The notes under the pieces are model-generated. The model saw only the letters and a program-made list of their open reading frames with translations. It ran no database searches and was not told where the DNA came from. From NCBI GenBank assembly GCA_016802295.1, contig JAESIW010000118.1:71727-135726 (forward strand): a stretch of DNA of 64,000 bases, read 5' to 3'. Position 1 is the first letter of the stretch; each line of letters starts with the position of its first letter. The translations under genes were made by a program, and so were the position numbers. Origin of the DNA: Brachionus rotundiformis (taxonomy: Eukaryota > Rotifera > Eurotatoria > Ploima > Brachionidae). Below, piece after piece: positions 12,301 to 22,190 of the stretch.

Positions 12301-14391
12301 GTTGATTTGCTGATTTGCTTGGAGAAATTTTCCATTTTTCGATTAGAACCGTAAACATAACTTGAATTTAAATTACGAATTGAATTTAATTTATTTATCA
12401 TAAAATTGCTAAGACTTGTTTGACGGTTAATTTTATCTATTTTAATTGATTGATTAAATGTTGGTATGCGAACCACAGCAGAACCAGCTTTGTTAACAGG
12501 AGATCTTGAATATCTTGCGTATTTCTTTAAAAGATAGTTTTCACTACCGTCTAAATTTTGGCTAACAAAATTGTTAGGTGTTACATTTATTAGGCTTTTA
12601 CATTTTTCACCAGGTTCTAAAACAGTTTTCAAATTTTTAGTTTCTGGTGTTATATCTTTTTTTAACTTAATTTTATTCTTTTTAACAGAATTTAGATTTG
12701 CATCAGAACCAGAATTTTGATTCCTTAAAATTTTTTTAACATTTATCAAAGATTGTTTGTTTTCACATTTGGGTTCGTATTCATTTTGTAACGAATTCGA
12801 TGGTGTCAATTTCGAGATATTTTTTAGTGAAATACTCTCTTTGGGATTTTGTGAAGTTGAACTAGTGTTTAAATTTTTTGAAGATTTATTAGTAGATGTG
12901 AAAAATAATCTTTCATTTTTGGGAGATTGACTCATGTCTGAATTGGCTTTAATTTTTGACTGAGATACTATATCCACATTTTTAAAAATTTCATTGATTA
13001 TTCTTGAATAGATGGAAGATATTGTCTGATCCCATTCAACGTTTGGCTCAATATTTTTCTCATATATAACATGTTTCAATATTTGAATTGGTAACGCTCG
13101 ATTAGCATTTAATAGATCACAACTAGCATGATATTTTAAAAGTAAATAAATGCATTCATAGCACGGATTTGGTTTTGATGCAGCTAGATGAAGGGGTGAG
13201 TTATCATAACTGTCCTGAATATTAGGACATGCACCATATGAAAGTAATAATTCAGTAGCTTGATGATTACATTTAGATATTGATAAGAATAATGGAGGCA
13301 ATGTAATTAAATAATTATATTGACAATAATTAACCGAGTCGATCTTGTTTATTGAGTTATTGAGTTGGAATTTTTTATTTTTGCAAAAATTACAATTAAA
13401 TTTATAAATAGATTCAATAGTGTTTGAAACACCAGATTCATTTGAATCTAAGCCATATTTTAAACAAATTCTCAATACGTCTAAGGAATTGTTTTCTATT
13501 GATAAATGCAGAATGTTGTAAAAGATACTTGGAATATTTAAAGTTTCTTTTTTGTAAGTATCAAACTGTTTTATACGAAAATAAGAAAAATGAATATCCA
13601 AAATACGTCTAACTGTATATTTATCATTTCGTTTAACTGAAGTTTCCAAAAGATCAGCATCGTTTACTAAATTTGTAATGGAAGTTGAGCTTGAATTTGA
13701 GGTTAGTGTAGACAAGTTATTTTCATTTTTACAATCTAGTAATTTCAAACGATTTTTTAACATTCTAATACTATTAGGCATAGAGACATTATTATTCTGT
13801 GCTGAATTATCAATAGAATAGTTATTATGCGATGCTTCAAATGACGAATTGTTAAAACTCTGATTTGATTCATTTTTTGCAAACCTTTAATAATTTTTAA
13901 TTTATTAGAATTAAAATTGTTTAATTTATATCTATCATTTTTTAAATTTCTAGATAAAATTTCTAGATGAAAGATATTAAAGATTCTAAATGAATAGATA
14001 TATAGAAATCAGTTAGATTTATTTACCTAACACTATTAAATGATGATTTTCTGCTGTTTAAATCATCAATAGTTTTATTTACCACTAATAGTGAATTTTT
14101 CTCTTTTAATGATCGTTCAGAATTTATTCTGGCTAAATTATTTTTTTCTCCTCGTTTGATAAATTTAGGCAATGTTGAAGAAGTTGATGGCATAATGGTA
14201 AATACATTCGAATCCTTCTTGTTTCCGGCCAAAATTGAGATTAATGGTTTTGGTGATGATTTAACCGAAAGTATTGAAACTTGGTCTTCTTCCATAGTTA
14301 TATTGCTTTGTCTATGAAATTTTTTATTTATTTTTGGTTTCAAAACCAAACCAGACAAATCAGATTTATTTTCAACTACTTTGTCATTCAT
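1..14391 (-). CDS. plce1: Giant ANK-ARM-RasGEF-FERM-PLC-epsilon-like phospholipase C, 12 exons, C-terminus beyond window
   Basis: Twelve minus-strand exons join in a single frame at GT-AG sites: 14391-14027, 13884-12234, 12075-11934, 11869-11619, 11369-10101, 9907-7774, 7669-7491, 7441-5636, 5204-5059, 5010-3547, 3340-1460 and 1232-1. Every junction keeps phase, giving at least 4,173 codons. The C-terminal half follows PLC-epsilon, which hydrolyses PIP2 and acts as a GEF for Ras-family GTPases at membranes: CDC25 domain, PH-like and EF region, then the X domain; Y, C2 and RA domains should lie beyond position 1. The N-terminal half (ankyrin, ARM-like, RasGEF-N, FERM-like) has no counterpart in vertebrate PLC-epsilon as I know it. 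The start is the ATG at 14391; a good acceptor (CCCTATTAG) lies just upstream and there is a 2-codon uORF, so a 5' UTR exon is likely. Product identity is secure for the C-terminal half. That this is one transcript is inferred from phase. Confidence 0.85.
3547..7669 (-). other. RasGEF-N, FERM-like and CDC25 RasGEF exons of the giant PLC gene
   Basis: The RasGEF-N segment crosses the 7774/7669 junction: LWIKNSPNDFLDSRVLDEIR and IFFNQLDSLKSSFRPW. Exon 7441-5636 opens with an F2-like FERM helix (NGKLPCSKDESATLAALNLR), then a PTB-like F3 lobe with KRLLAIKPNKISLIDYKTK and MTDLKSWFSGDGFYN. The CDC25 domain starts in the same exon (FPEEVAIRLTQIEYELF, PPTEYL), continues as RYKE-VSSWIKRLIQ across the 5636/5204 junction and NIGNFNSARELW in exon 5204-5059, and ends with VIPFFGAFLHDLRFI in exon 5010-3547. 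DNSTLIWSRPAWDS near 3.8 kb matches the start of the PLC-epsilon post-GEF region. The FERM-like block therefore sits between the two halves of the RasGEF unit. Confidence 0.8.
7774..11369 (-). other. ARM-like helical region of the giant PLC gene (two large exons)
   Basis: Exons 11369-10101 and 9907-7774 join as NNDP-HLLC. Conserved-looking helical blocks lie at both sides of the junction: IHYIALASINKIFDLYVYY near 11.2 kb, and LLCLMLQGLGILALKPEYH followed by LPGDELFYTN and YLAARILVYLGLF near 9.9-9.7 kb. They resemble armadillo/HEAT helices. Two CxxC pairs (residues NIICPQCKKPFG near 10.7 kb and CNCKS near 10.95 kb) suggest metal binding but are not a named family. About 1.8 kb of Ser/Asn-rich linker follows. 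The last stretch, LNLISLWIKNSPNDF, begins the RasGEF-N segment. ARM is a by-eye assignment. Confidence 0.55.
12234..13884 (-). other. Ankyrin-repeat exon of the giant PLC gene
   Basis: This exon encodes roughly residues 122-672. Ankyrin-type units are visible around 12.9-13.6 kb: NILHLSIENNSLDVLRICLK near residues 245-265, then LPPLFLSISKCNHQATELLL and SPLHLAASKPNP with LLLKYHASC near residues 316-378. The rest is a Ser/Asn/Lys-rich linker without a domain I recognise. A 30-residue Cys-containing insert (FNCNFCKNKK) separates the first and second ankyrin units. Ankyrin repeats bind other proteins; the partner here is unknown. Confidence 0.75.
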
Positions 14392-15890
14392 AGTTAACTC
14401 ATTATAAGTTTCTAATAGGGAAATAATTAGAGTTAATTAATTTATAGTCCTTATTTAAATAAAAATTGCATGAAATTTAAGATTTCGAATACTTGACTTA
14501 ATTAATTTAATCGATTAATTTAATAATTTCATAAATCGATTTTTCTCTAAATGTTAATCCAAAAAGATCAGACAAACAGAAAATCAATTTTTTCCTTGGT
14601 TTGTAACAGGTGCTGAGTTTTTCTAATTTATTATTTACGTGTTGTAAAATAATCAATAATAAAGGCGGCAAATATAAGCAAAAAGTTATATTTCTCATTG
14701 AATTCTTAAATCCATTTTTTTACTAATAAAATTAAAAAATAATTTAAACAATGAAATTATCAGCGTATGTATAATTAAATTTTTTTTACTAAAATGTGTT
14801 TTTATCTATTGCATGTTTAGATTTAATTTTTACTTTAAAATAAATATTTGATTTAAAATTTTCAATTTGATTTCATAGTTAATATTAGAAATAAAATAAA
14901 TGAAATTATTGAAAATTAAAAGCGAAACAACCAAAATAAAAAGAATTTTTCAGAAGCCATTCTTTCCTTTAGAATTTAAATTAATATAAATATCCTGATA
15001 GTTAATAATTACCAGGCACGAATGTTAAAGCATTAACGAATACCAGAAATTTTCGATATTTTCAAAAAAATCATTTTCTCTTGGTAATTATCTTTTTGAT
15101 TTTTGACATCATATTTCAAATCACAATTAATTTTGAAAGTTTTACAATAAAAAATTGGATTGTTATCTGTTTAGTTTAATTAAAATAAATTAAAGTCCAA
15201 TCTTTTTCTTAATAAAGATTAAAATTATTAATAAAAAATTAAAAAATTAATAAATTAACGCTATCCTACTGATATATGTATAATTTAAAAAAATGGATTA
15301 ATTTAATATTTTATTTCAAAAAAAGGTGAATTTTAAAAAATAATATCAAACATAAAGCATTTAAATAAATGAAGAAATAATATAATTTTTCTTTAAATTT
15401 TAAAGAGCGGAATTTGATTTGAAATATATTTTAATTTGCGGATATTATCTGATTTATTATTAGGCCTCTTCAATATTCAATTAGTTAAATTTTCCAATTG
15501 TATCATGAAAATAATTTTATTTCCTTAATTTTACTTTCAATGAAAAACATTCTTGTCATTGAGTTTAATTAAAAATTAAAATTAATTAGAAGAATTAAAT
15601 TTCATTTTGAGATTAATTAAATTTTATCTAGAAGAGTAAGCTTTAAGTTAAATAAGAATATAATTAGCTTATTTTTTAAATTTTATTAAAATTTAATGTT
15701 TATAAGGTTAGTTAATTCTTACATTTGAATTTGTTTATTTCACTATAAAAAATAGAACTATCATTGGTTTGATATGTTACATTCTTTTTTTTCTCTAAAA
15801 TAAGCATGCTTATATTACGCATTAATTTTTTGCTTGATTAAAAATAAATCAAAAATCAAAAATAACTGATGATCTGTTTTTTAAGCTCAA
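14392..15890. other. Intergenic, AT-rich
   Basis: This stretch lies between the start of the giant PLC gene and the 3' end of the vWA gene. It should contain the PLC promoter and 5' UTR. I see no RNA gene or conserved coding block. A 63-codon ORF on the minus strand at 14507-14698 has no link to the flanking exons and no family signal. Confidence 0.5.
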
Positions 15891-16889
15891 TTAAAAAAAA
15901 GTCAAGTAATAATTGAAAGACGAATATTTTGAAGCCAATATTTCAAATTTGTTAATTGCTTTTATACCTTTGATTGTAAAATAAAGGCTATGAATTCCAT
16001 ATGGTATCAAAAATCGAAAATTTTCATCTAATTTTTGACTTGTTCCATTAAATTCAAAATTAGGATCAAAAAAGTTTCTATTTATTTCACCAGAAAATGA
16101 ATAAAAATAAACATAAGATCCATAAATGGTCGTTATATTTACGTCTAAAATTTCAACATCTAATTTATTGAAATTAATGCTGTTTATTTTTAAATATCGT
16201 ATTTCTTGCTTGTTCATAGTTAGTTTGACTCTTTTATTTAATGGTAGCTTTTTAAATGTTAAACAAGTAATCCAACGAGAAAATTCTAACATTTTATCAA
16301 GAGAAATTAAATAATTTGGACAAGACGCTAATAGTTTTAAAATCCTTTGGTTCAGCATTTTTCCAATGCCTACAGTTATTATTTGACATAAGTTTTTAAC
16401 TAAATTAAGTTCTTTTTGTATCGAACGAATTTCAATTCCTTGACCATTAGTCAATAATATAACTAATCGATGAATTAATGAATTATCTTCTCTTTCTTCA
16501 TTTTTTATTAAAAATTGTGCTATCTGTACTGCTTTCTTCACATTTTTGAAATCACCTGATTGTTGAATAGCTTCAACTCTATTTATCATTTCTTCTTTCG
16601 ATTCATTTGAATTTATACTTATTATACTCTGAACTGAGTCCGAAAAAATAACTAAACCAAAACGTATTGCATTTGGTCCTATGTTAGCTTTTCTAATAAA
16701 ATTTGATATTCCTAGCAACGCTAAATCATATTCATTTCTTTCTATACCAGTTGACGAGTCTAAAAAAATAAAAACATCAAAAGAATTTAAGCAACCGATT
16801 GAACTAAAATTCCAGGTTCTTAATATTGTTTGATCACATCCATCATAGTGCCTTGTTAAAAAACTTAGCAGTATTATTAAATTTTTCAT
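15891..16889 (-). CDS. Secreted von Willebrand factor A domain protein with altered metal site
   Basis: A single-exon gene of 332 codons. A short hydrophobic leader (MKNLIILLSFLT) is a likely signal peptide. Residues about 35-215 form a vWA fold: FDVFIFLDSSTG opens strand 1, NAIRFGLVIFSDSVQ gives the next core strand, and HRLVILLTNGQG and LCQIITVGIGKM follow. vWA domains bind protein ligands through a metal site (MIDAS) with DxSxS, a loop Thr and an Asp. Here these read DSSTG, an Asn in GDFKNV, and TNG instead of TDG, so only the first Asp and one Ser remain and metal-dependent binding is doubtful. The C-terminal 110 residues are Asn/Phe-rich with no domain I recognise. The start at 16889 is the first ATG ahead of the leader. 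Confidence 0.8.
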   Translation of the reverse strand: MKNLIILLSFLTRHYDGCDQTILRTWNFSSIGCLNSFDVFIFLDSSTGIERNEYDLALLGISNFIRKANIGPNAIRFGLVIFSDSVQSIISINSNESKEEMINRVEAIQQSGDFKNVKKAVQIAQFLIKNEEREDNSLIHRLVILLTNGQGIEIRSIQKELNLVKNLCQIITVGIGKMLNQRILKLLASCPNYLISLDKMLEFSRWITCLTFKKLPLNKRVKLTMNKQEIRYLKINSINFNKLDVEILDVNITTIYGSYVYFYSFSGEINRNFFDPNFEFNGTSQKLDENFRFLIPYGIHSLYFTIKGIKAINKFEILASKYSSFNYYLTFF

Positions 16890-17917
16890 TTTTTAAGAAT
16901 TCATTTTTATTCATTTTTATTTTGATTTTTTAAACAAAAAAAGAGAACTAATACTTTAAGCTTGTATTGTGTAAAATTGACTTCTCTTACCTAAGTGTTA
17001 TTACGATATATTTGTAGAATTAACTGCAGATAGCAACCGATTTTGTTAAATAACTTAAAATAATTTTTAATTTCACTAAGAAAATAAAAAGCATATTTTT
17101 GTAAAAAACAGAAAGTACAAATAACTTATCAAAATAATTTTTATCAATTTAATAAGGTCGCTTTTCGAAAACTATCAGAATTTTACTTGATTTTTGTAAT
17201 AAATAAAATTTGAAATAAAGAATGCTACCACATAGCCTAGGGAATTTTCCCTGTCCAAGATTAAATATAATTTTTGTGATTGACTTATGGATTTTAATAC
17301 AAACTATTTACTAAATGACATTTTTGAAACTCTTGAACTATTAGAATATGAGTCAATTAGTAATATAACTGGAGACGAAAAATTAGAATCTAATAAGGAC
17401 CATCAAATCGTCTTGGAAAATGTTAAAAACAAAAACTGAAGAATGTTTTATATTCATTTAAATATTAGAAGAGCATGCATCTCAAGAAAGCTACATTGTC
17501 TGTAGACGAAAAATTTCTTCAAAAAACTTATATCTCTTCCAAAAGACGATCATTAATAACCAAAATAACTAAATAATAAGCATTTGATCTTGCTTGTGGT
17601 ACAGTTTGTCAGGGCTCGTAAGCATTTCAAAAGTATTTTAATAGATAATGAAAGATTCATTTGTTTGATTATCTACAGCCGGAACATCTTTCAAATGAGA
17701 TACCTGAATATAAGATCAATACCGAATTTTATTATAAGATTTGATCTTTTTTTGTCTAAATGTATTTTACATTAAAACTAGAACTCACGCGAGTAAAATA
17801 GTATCAAGATCACTTTCAAAGGGTTTAGACAAAACTTATTTTATTTTTAAATAATCAATTTAATTCAAATTAGAAAAGTTAAATTTTTAAAATTTTTATT
17901 TGGAAAAAATTATTAGT
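16890..17917. other. Intergenic with a short unassigned ORF
   Basis: The stretch holds the upstream region of the vWA gene. A plus-strand ORF at 17287-17439 encodes 50 residues beginning MDFNTNYLLNDIFETLELLE and is acidic. The sequence after it, to about 17770, looks coding-derived but carries several stops in every frame. It may be a decayed gene or element; I could not name it. Confidence 0.3.
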
Positions 17918-19332
17918 TTATTTTTTTAAACCAAATGAGACTGCAATTATGCATAAAATTACCATGCATAATCCGTTAAAAAATTGCAAAATTTGAACAA
18001 GGTTCTTTTTGAACCAATTCGAGTCTAAATCTTAATTTGGAAAATCTTTATTAATTAAGAATCTTTAATTTAGACTTTAAATAAAAAATATATGTTAATA
18101 AAAATGATAAATTAGTTATGTTTAATTGTTAGAAAAAAAATAAACTTTTTTTTTCTTTTACCAATATTTTTGGATTGTTTATTTGTTTGTGAAATTTCTT
18201 CTAGTACCGTAGAAATTTCTAAATATTATTAAAAAAAATAAAATACAACTAAATTTAATATTTTTAAAATATTACTATTTATCTGCTCGAAGTAGTTAAT
18301 AGGAGGGAAACCTTTAAAAGAAAAAATAATATTTTTTAAATAATTTATAAGATTTTTACAATTTAAAACTGTCGTTTTTATCACCGATGTTTCTGGTACT
18401 AAAATGAATTTTGTTAAAATAAAATTGGTAAATGTTTTTGTTAAAATTTAACAAAATTTTTTTTACCGGTGTCTACATCGCCTTGATTCACTCTCACTTT
18501 TATTAATTTTTTAAATTTTGGAATGAACATTTTTTAGTTAAAAATTACTTATTTCAACATTTTTGAGACGACACTCTAAGCCAAGAATGAAAACTTTATT
18601 TTCTCTATGCTTCTCTAAAACTGAAACAAAATTATTAAATTAAATTTTAAATCAGAAAAAATTATCATTTCCAATTTTTAAAAAAAAAATATTTACTTTT
18701 GTTATAATTTTCTTCAAGCTTTTCGAACCCTAAATATATAAAATATAAGTTATTTTTATTTTTTTAAAAAAATCTATTGTTAAAAAATTAAGTGAAAATA
18801 ATTAAATTAAATTTAAAACCAAAAAAAAATTATCATTTCCAATAAATTTTTAAATGAATTTACTTTTATTGATATCCGCTTCAAGCTTTTCGAACCCTAA
18901 ATATATAAAATATAAGTTATTTTTATTTTATTAAATAAATCTATTGTTAAAAAATTAAGTGAAAATAATTAAATTAAATTTAAAACCAAAAAAAAATTAT
19001 CATTTCCAATAAATTTTTAAATGAATTTACTTTTATTGATATCCGTATCAAGCTTTTCCAACCCTAAATATAAAACTTTTTTAGATAAATTTTTATTTTT
19101 AAAATAAATCTAATTTTAAAAAATTAAGCGAAAATTTATATCTTATTTAATTAATTTAATTTCGAACCCTTAGTGATTTTTTCAATTATTTGATGGGACT
19201 CAAGTTGATTGTCTTGTTCACTTAAATTACTCTCAATTGAACTTAACTCAATTAACTTTAAAAAATAAAAGTATTAATAAGAATTAGAGAATTTAGGTAA
19301 ATTACTTCACTTCGTTTTTTACTTTTAGCCAT
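17918..19332 (-). CDS. Micro-exon gene for a small coiled-coil tail-anchored membrane protein (11 exons)
   Basis: Exons chained by splice sites and phase: 19332-19306, 19255-19231, 19063-19031, 18896-18864, 18729-18697, 18620-18549, 18496-18467, 18398-18360, 18311-18276, 18218-18162 and 18024-17918. They total 492 nt, an open frame of 163 codons ending in TAA. From exon 3 to exon 10 every exon is a multiple of three (33, 33, 33, 72, 30, 39, 36, 57 nt) and every intron is phase 1. The protein starts MAKSKKRSE and continues with three 11-residue repeats of the type RFEKLEADINK. Then come an ILEKHRENKVF block, an acidic coil (ISTVLEEISQTNK), and a C-terminal membrane anchor (GLCMVILCIIAVSFGL) with a short basic tail. 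It would sit on a membrane facing the cytosol. A longer exon 2 ending at 19168 also keeps phase, giving 184 codons. Family unknown. Confidence 0.65.
18634..19135. repeat. Tandem repeat, 167-bp period, three copies, each with one 33-nt exon
   Basis: The block TTCGAACCCTAAATATA recurs at 18722 and 18889, and a diverged TTCCAACCCTAAATATA recurs at 19056, a spacing of exactly 167 bases. The copies also share the flanking TTAAATTAAATTTAAAACC and ATTATCATTTCCAAT segments. Copies 2 and 3 are nearly identical and copy 1 is the most diverged. On the minus strand each unit contains an acceptor (TTTAG), a 33-nt open exon and a donor (GTAAAT), so a unit equals one exon plus one intron of the gene at 17918-19332. 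Confidence 0.85.
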
Positions 19333-19682
19333 TTTTTTTAAATTAGAAATTAAATATTTAGCTTCGAAATAATTTTACATGTGGTTTTTCCATAGTTCAA
19401 GGTTTTAAAAATTAAAAAGTATTTAAAATCTAAAGCCAATAATTTTCACTTATTTTTCTGGTTAGAAAAAAGATTTCCCGTATGTAGATTCAGTAATATT
19501 CACAGTAACTTTTTTTTAATATTTTTATGCTTCTATAAGATTAATGTAATCGTTAATTAAAGCTATAATAATAAAGCTAATTAATGCATGAGAATATTTA
19601 GATTTAATTGAAAATAATTTAAAGTTTAAGTTGTTTCATACGGAAAATCGTTATTTATCGTTATATTGAAACAAAAGTTTAC

Positions 19683-19835
19683 TCTCTAAAATGCTTTTCA
19701 ATTTTCCCAAAATGTGGTTATCAAACTTGATAGTCTAAAGAAAATAGAGAAAAATGTTTTATCTAAAACCAAATTCTAATTCTAATATGAAAAGTGATTC
19801 ACCTTTTTTCGTAATAGATAATTTTCATCAGCCAT
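19683..19835 (-). CDS. Two upstream exons, possible alternative 5' end of the micro-exon gene
   Basis: Exon 19835-19803 reads MADENYLLRKK (33 nt, ATG start, donor GTGAAT). After a 68-nt intron, exon 19734-19683 continues TIKFDNHILGKLKSILE and ends in phase 1 before GTAAAC. Phase 1 is what the repeated coiled-coil exons at 19063, 18896 and 18729 accept, so these two exons could replace the MAKSKKRSE start. They could instead be the remains of a duplicated 5' end. I found no in-frame route from 19683 into the exon at 19332. Confidence 0.4.
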
Positions 19836-21037
19836 CGTTTCCAATTTTTTTTATAAATAAATAAATGATTTTAATAATAAATTTGATGAAGCAAAAAGAT
19901 TCGCTCCATTAACCAAAATGGTTTAAGTCAAACTGACTATTTTAAAGGTACTTTTATTTTAACTTTTTTGTTGATTAAAGATTGTTAATTATGTTCTAAA
20001 AATATTTTTAATTCTTGATTCTACATGATAGCAAGGAGAGAACACTTTCAAGTCAATCTGTTTCAATAGTGGTCAAACTTGTAGAAGAATAAGGAGTCGG
20101 CTTCGAATCAAGATATATTGAATATCATACTAAATTCTAATTGCTACTTTAGTATTTCCTCTTTATTCCTTTAAATTTCAAATTTTTAATTATTTTTAAT
20201 ACTTTTAAACTTTTCGTATTATTAATTTTTAATTTTGTAAAACGTTATTTTTATTTTATATGATTATTCTGGAGGACAGATGAACTTATTATAAAATAAA
20301 ATATCTAAAAATATTTTTTTATTTTTTTTTGAATATTTCATTTAGCGCCTTTTCTGGTGATGTAGTAAATTTGGAAAAAGGCGAAAGAAGACATGTGACA
20401 AAAATCAAAAAATTGAAAATTTTTTTCTAATTAAGTCAAACTATAATTAGATCTTAGCTCAAAAAGCATTCAGATAAGTTTAAAAAAAAGCAGACTAAAA
20501 TTTCACTTATTTTTATTTGAATAAAATTTAGTCAATTAAGCTAAAGAGAAGACTTCCATCACTGTATTTCTTTTTCAAAAGTTTAATAGTTTTAAGAATT
20601 TATTCTATCCAAGTTCGATATTCAATCAGGAATACAATAATTTCTTATACGTCAAATTTTTAATTAATTCATTAAGAAAAAATTGTCCGGAAACAATTTT
20701 TAATAAATAATAAAGAAATGTTTTTGCTTGCAGAGATCAACTTTTTGGAAAATTTGTATTTAATTTGAACAACAAATAAGTCTACCATGTAGATAGACAA
20801 TTAGAGAAATTATGATCTTAATAATGAAAAGTTGGTGGAGATAGAAAGGATGAAAAAGTTTTTTTTTTCATATTTTAAAGTTAATTATCTTACTTTTTAA
20901 CCCTCGAATAAGAATAAATAAATGAGATAGATTCAAATTGTTTTTTATAATTTTATTTTATTTTATTTAACGATTAAACAACACAATTAATAACCTAACA
21001 AGGCCTGAGTATAAAAGTTTTCGAAACTTTTGTTATA
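19836..21037. other. Intergenic, nothing recognised
   Basis: AT-rich sequence with no ORF or RNA gene I can support. A short inverted motif (GCGCCTTTTC near 20346 and GGAAAAAGGCG near 20372) may be a chance hairpin or an element end. Confidence 0.4.
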
Positions 21038-21241
21038 CTAAAAAATAAAGGCTTTATTTTTAAATTCATCGATCGCCTCTAAAATTAATTCAGGAAACTT
21101 GTTGTAATCTTGATCATTTTTTCTCCTTACAAAGTTCTTAAGAAAACACCAAAGACCTTCAATTAGAGAGTTCTTGTCGTCACTTGTGTTTTTAGAGTCA
21201 AAAAAGACTCTAGATGATAAACTATAGGAAAGATTTTGCAT
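21038..21241 (-). pseudogene. Possible DDE-type transposase C-terminal fragment
   Basis: A 67-codon ORF whose middle reads SLIEGLWCFLKNFVRRK followed by an amphipathic helix ending LILEAIDEFKNKAF. A Glu then a Trp, with a Leu-Lys and Arg-Arg cluster, resembles the end of DDE transposases, where the catalytic Glu lies just before a xLWxxLK motif. No upstream DDE block or terminal repeats were found, so this is at most a fragment. Confidence 0.25.
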
Positions 21242-22190
21242 TGATTTTTCAAAACTGAATGAAATTATGGTGAAACTCTTGAAGTTTCGGCTAGCTTTTC
21301 AAAATGGTTCAGTTCGTTGGACGGAGACCAGGAATATTGGCATCTTAGGATAGACCATAAGAATTTGAATAAAAAAAAATAAAATGGCTTTATTATGGGA
21401 AATAAATATTTTAGGAGAAAATTGAATCAAATAATTATTTGATACCTAGACTATTTGTCTTTATGAATCATTCAGCATAATATTTTTGCTCATATTGTAT
21501 TTTATGAATTATTTAGTGATAATTGGAGCCTAAAATATTTATCTTACTTTGGCTAAATATCTCTGAAGAATTTTTATATTAGAAAAAAAGTAATATCTTG
21601 AGAAATTTAACATCGTCAAAAATTTTGAATAGAAAAAAATCAACTTCCTTGTTGCAACTATTGGTAACTCATTTTCCCATTAACGAAAAAAAAAAACAAT
21701 GCCGAAAGTTAAGATAAAATAATAAAATTTGTTTCAAATGTTTTATTTTTTTTTAATTTAAATTTTATATTTCATAAAATTTGTCCTGTTTTTTTTAATG
21801 AAATAAAATCTTTGATGAGTCATGTTTGAAATAACTTTTAAAATTTGAAATTTATTTTAAATTTTGAATTACTTCTTACGAATTAATATAATGGGTAGTA
21901 AAGATTAGAAAGAACTTCGTTTTGAACTATATGAATCTCGACTCAAAGAAATCTCGATTCGAACCGGCTTGAACAAAGAGCAGTTGTTTTTGATACATAA
22001 AACACCGAATGAGGCAACATGACCAGCTCTCTGAGTATCTTTAGCAGAGTGTTGCTGCTGAACAAAAAAATTGCCTAATACAACAAATATTTTTTAGCAA
22101 GCAGTGAGAACAGCTCAACTGTGTCTTCGACCACGGTCACATTAGTCAACTTGGCATCGGTTTAATCATCATCTGTCGCTCATAACTGTC
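21242..22190. other. Intergenic, possible degraded element sequence
   Basis: From about 21892 the plus strand looks formerly coding: after an early stop it reads KELRFELYESRLKEISIRTG and then NKEQLFLIHKTPN, followed by several stops. I could not assign it. It may be the 5' part of the LINE relic that follows. Confidence 0.25.

Noticed and set aside
1..14391. Treating the minus-strand ORFs as seven separate genes
   Set aside because: Each ORF ends at a donor site and the next begins after an acceptor with matching phase. Domain motifs are rebuilt across the junctions, and apart from the ATG at 14391 no exon has a convincing start.
14507..14698. Minus-strand 63-codon ORF upstream of the PLC gene
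   Set aside because: It has no donor leading in frame to 14391 and no recognisable domain. It may be chance or an unrelated small ORF.
17584..17775. Plus-strand 63-codon ORF
   Set aside because: No conserved motif, and the surrounding frames look decayed.
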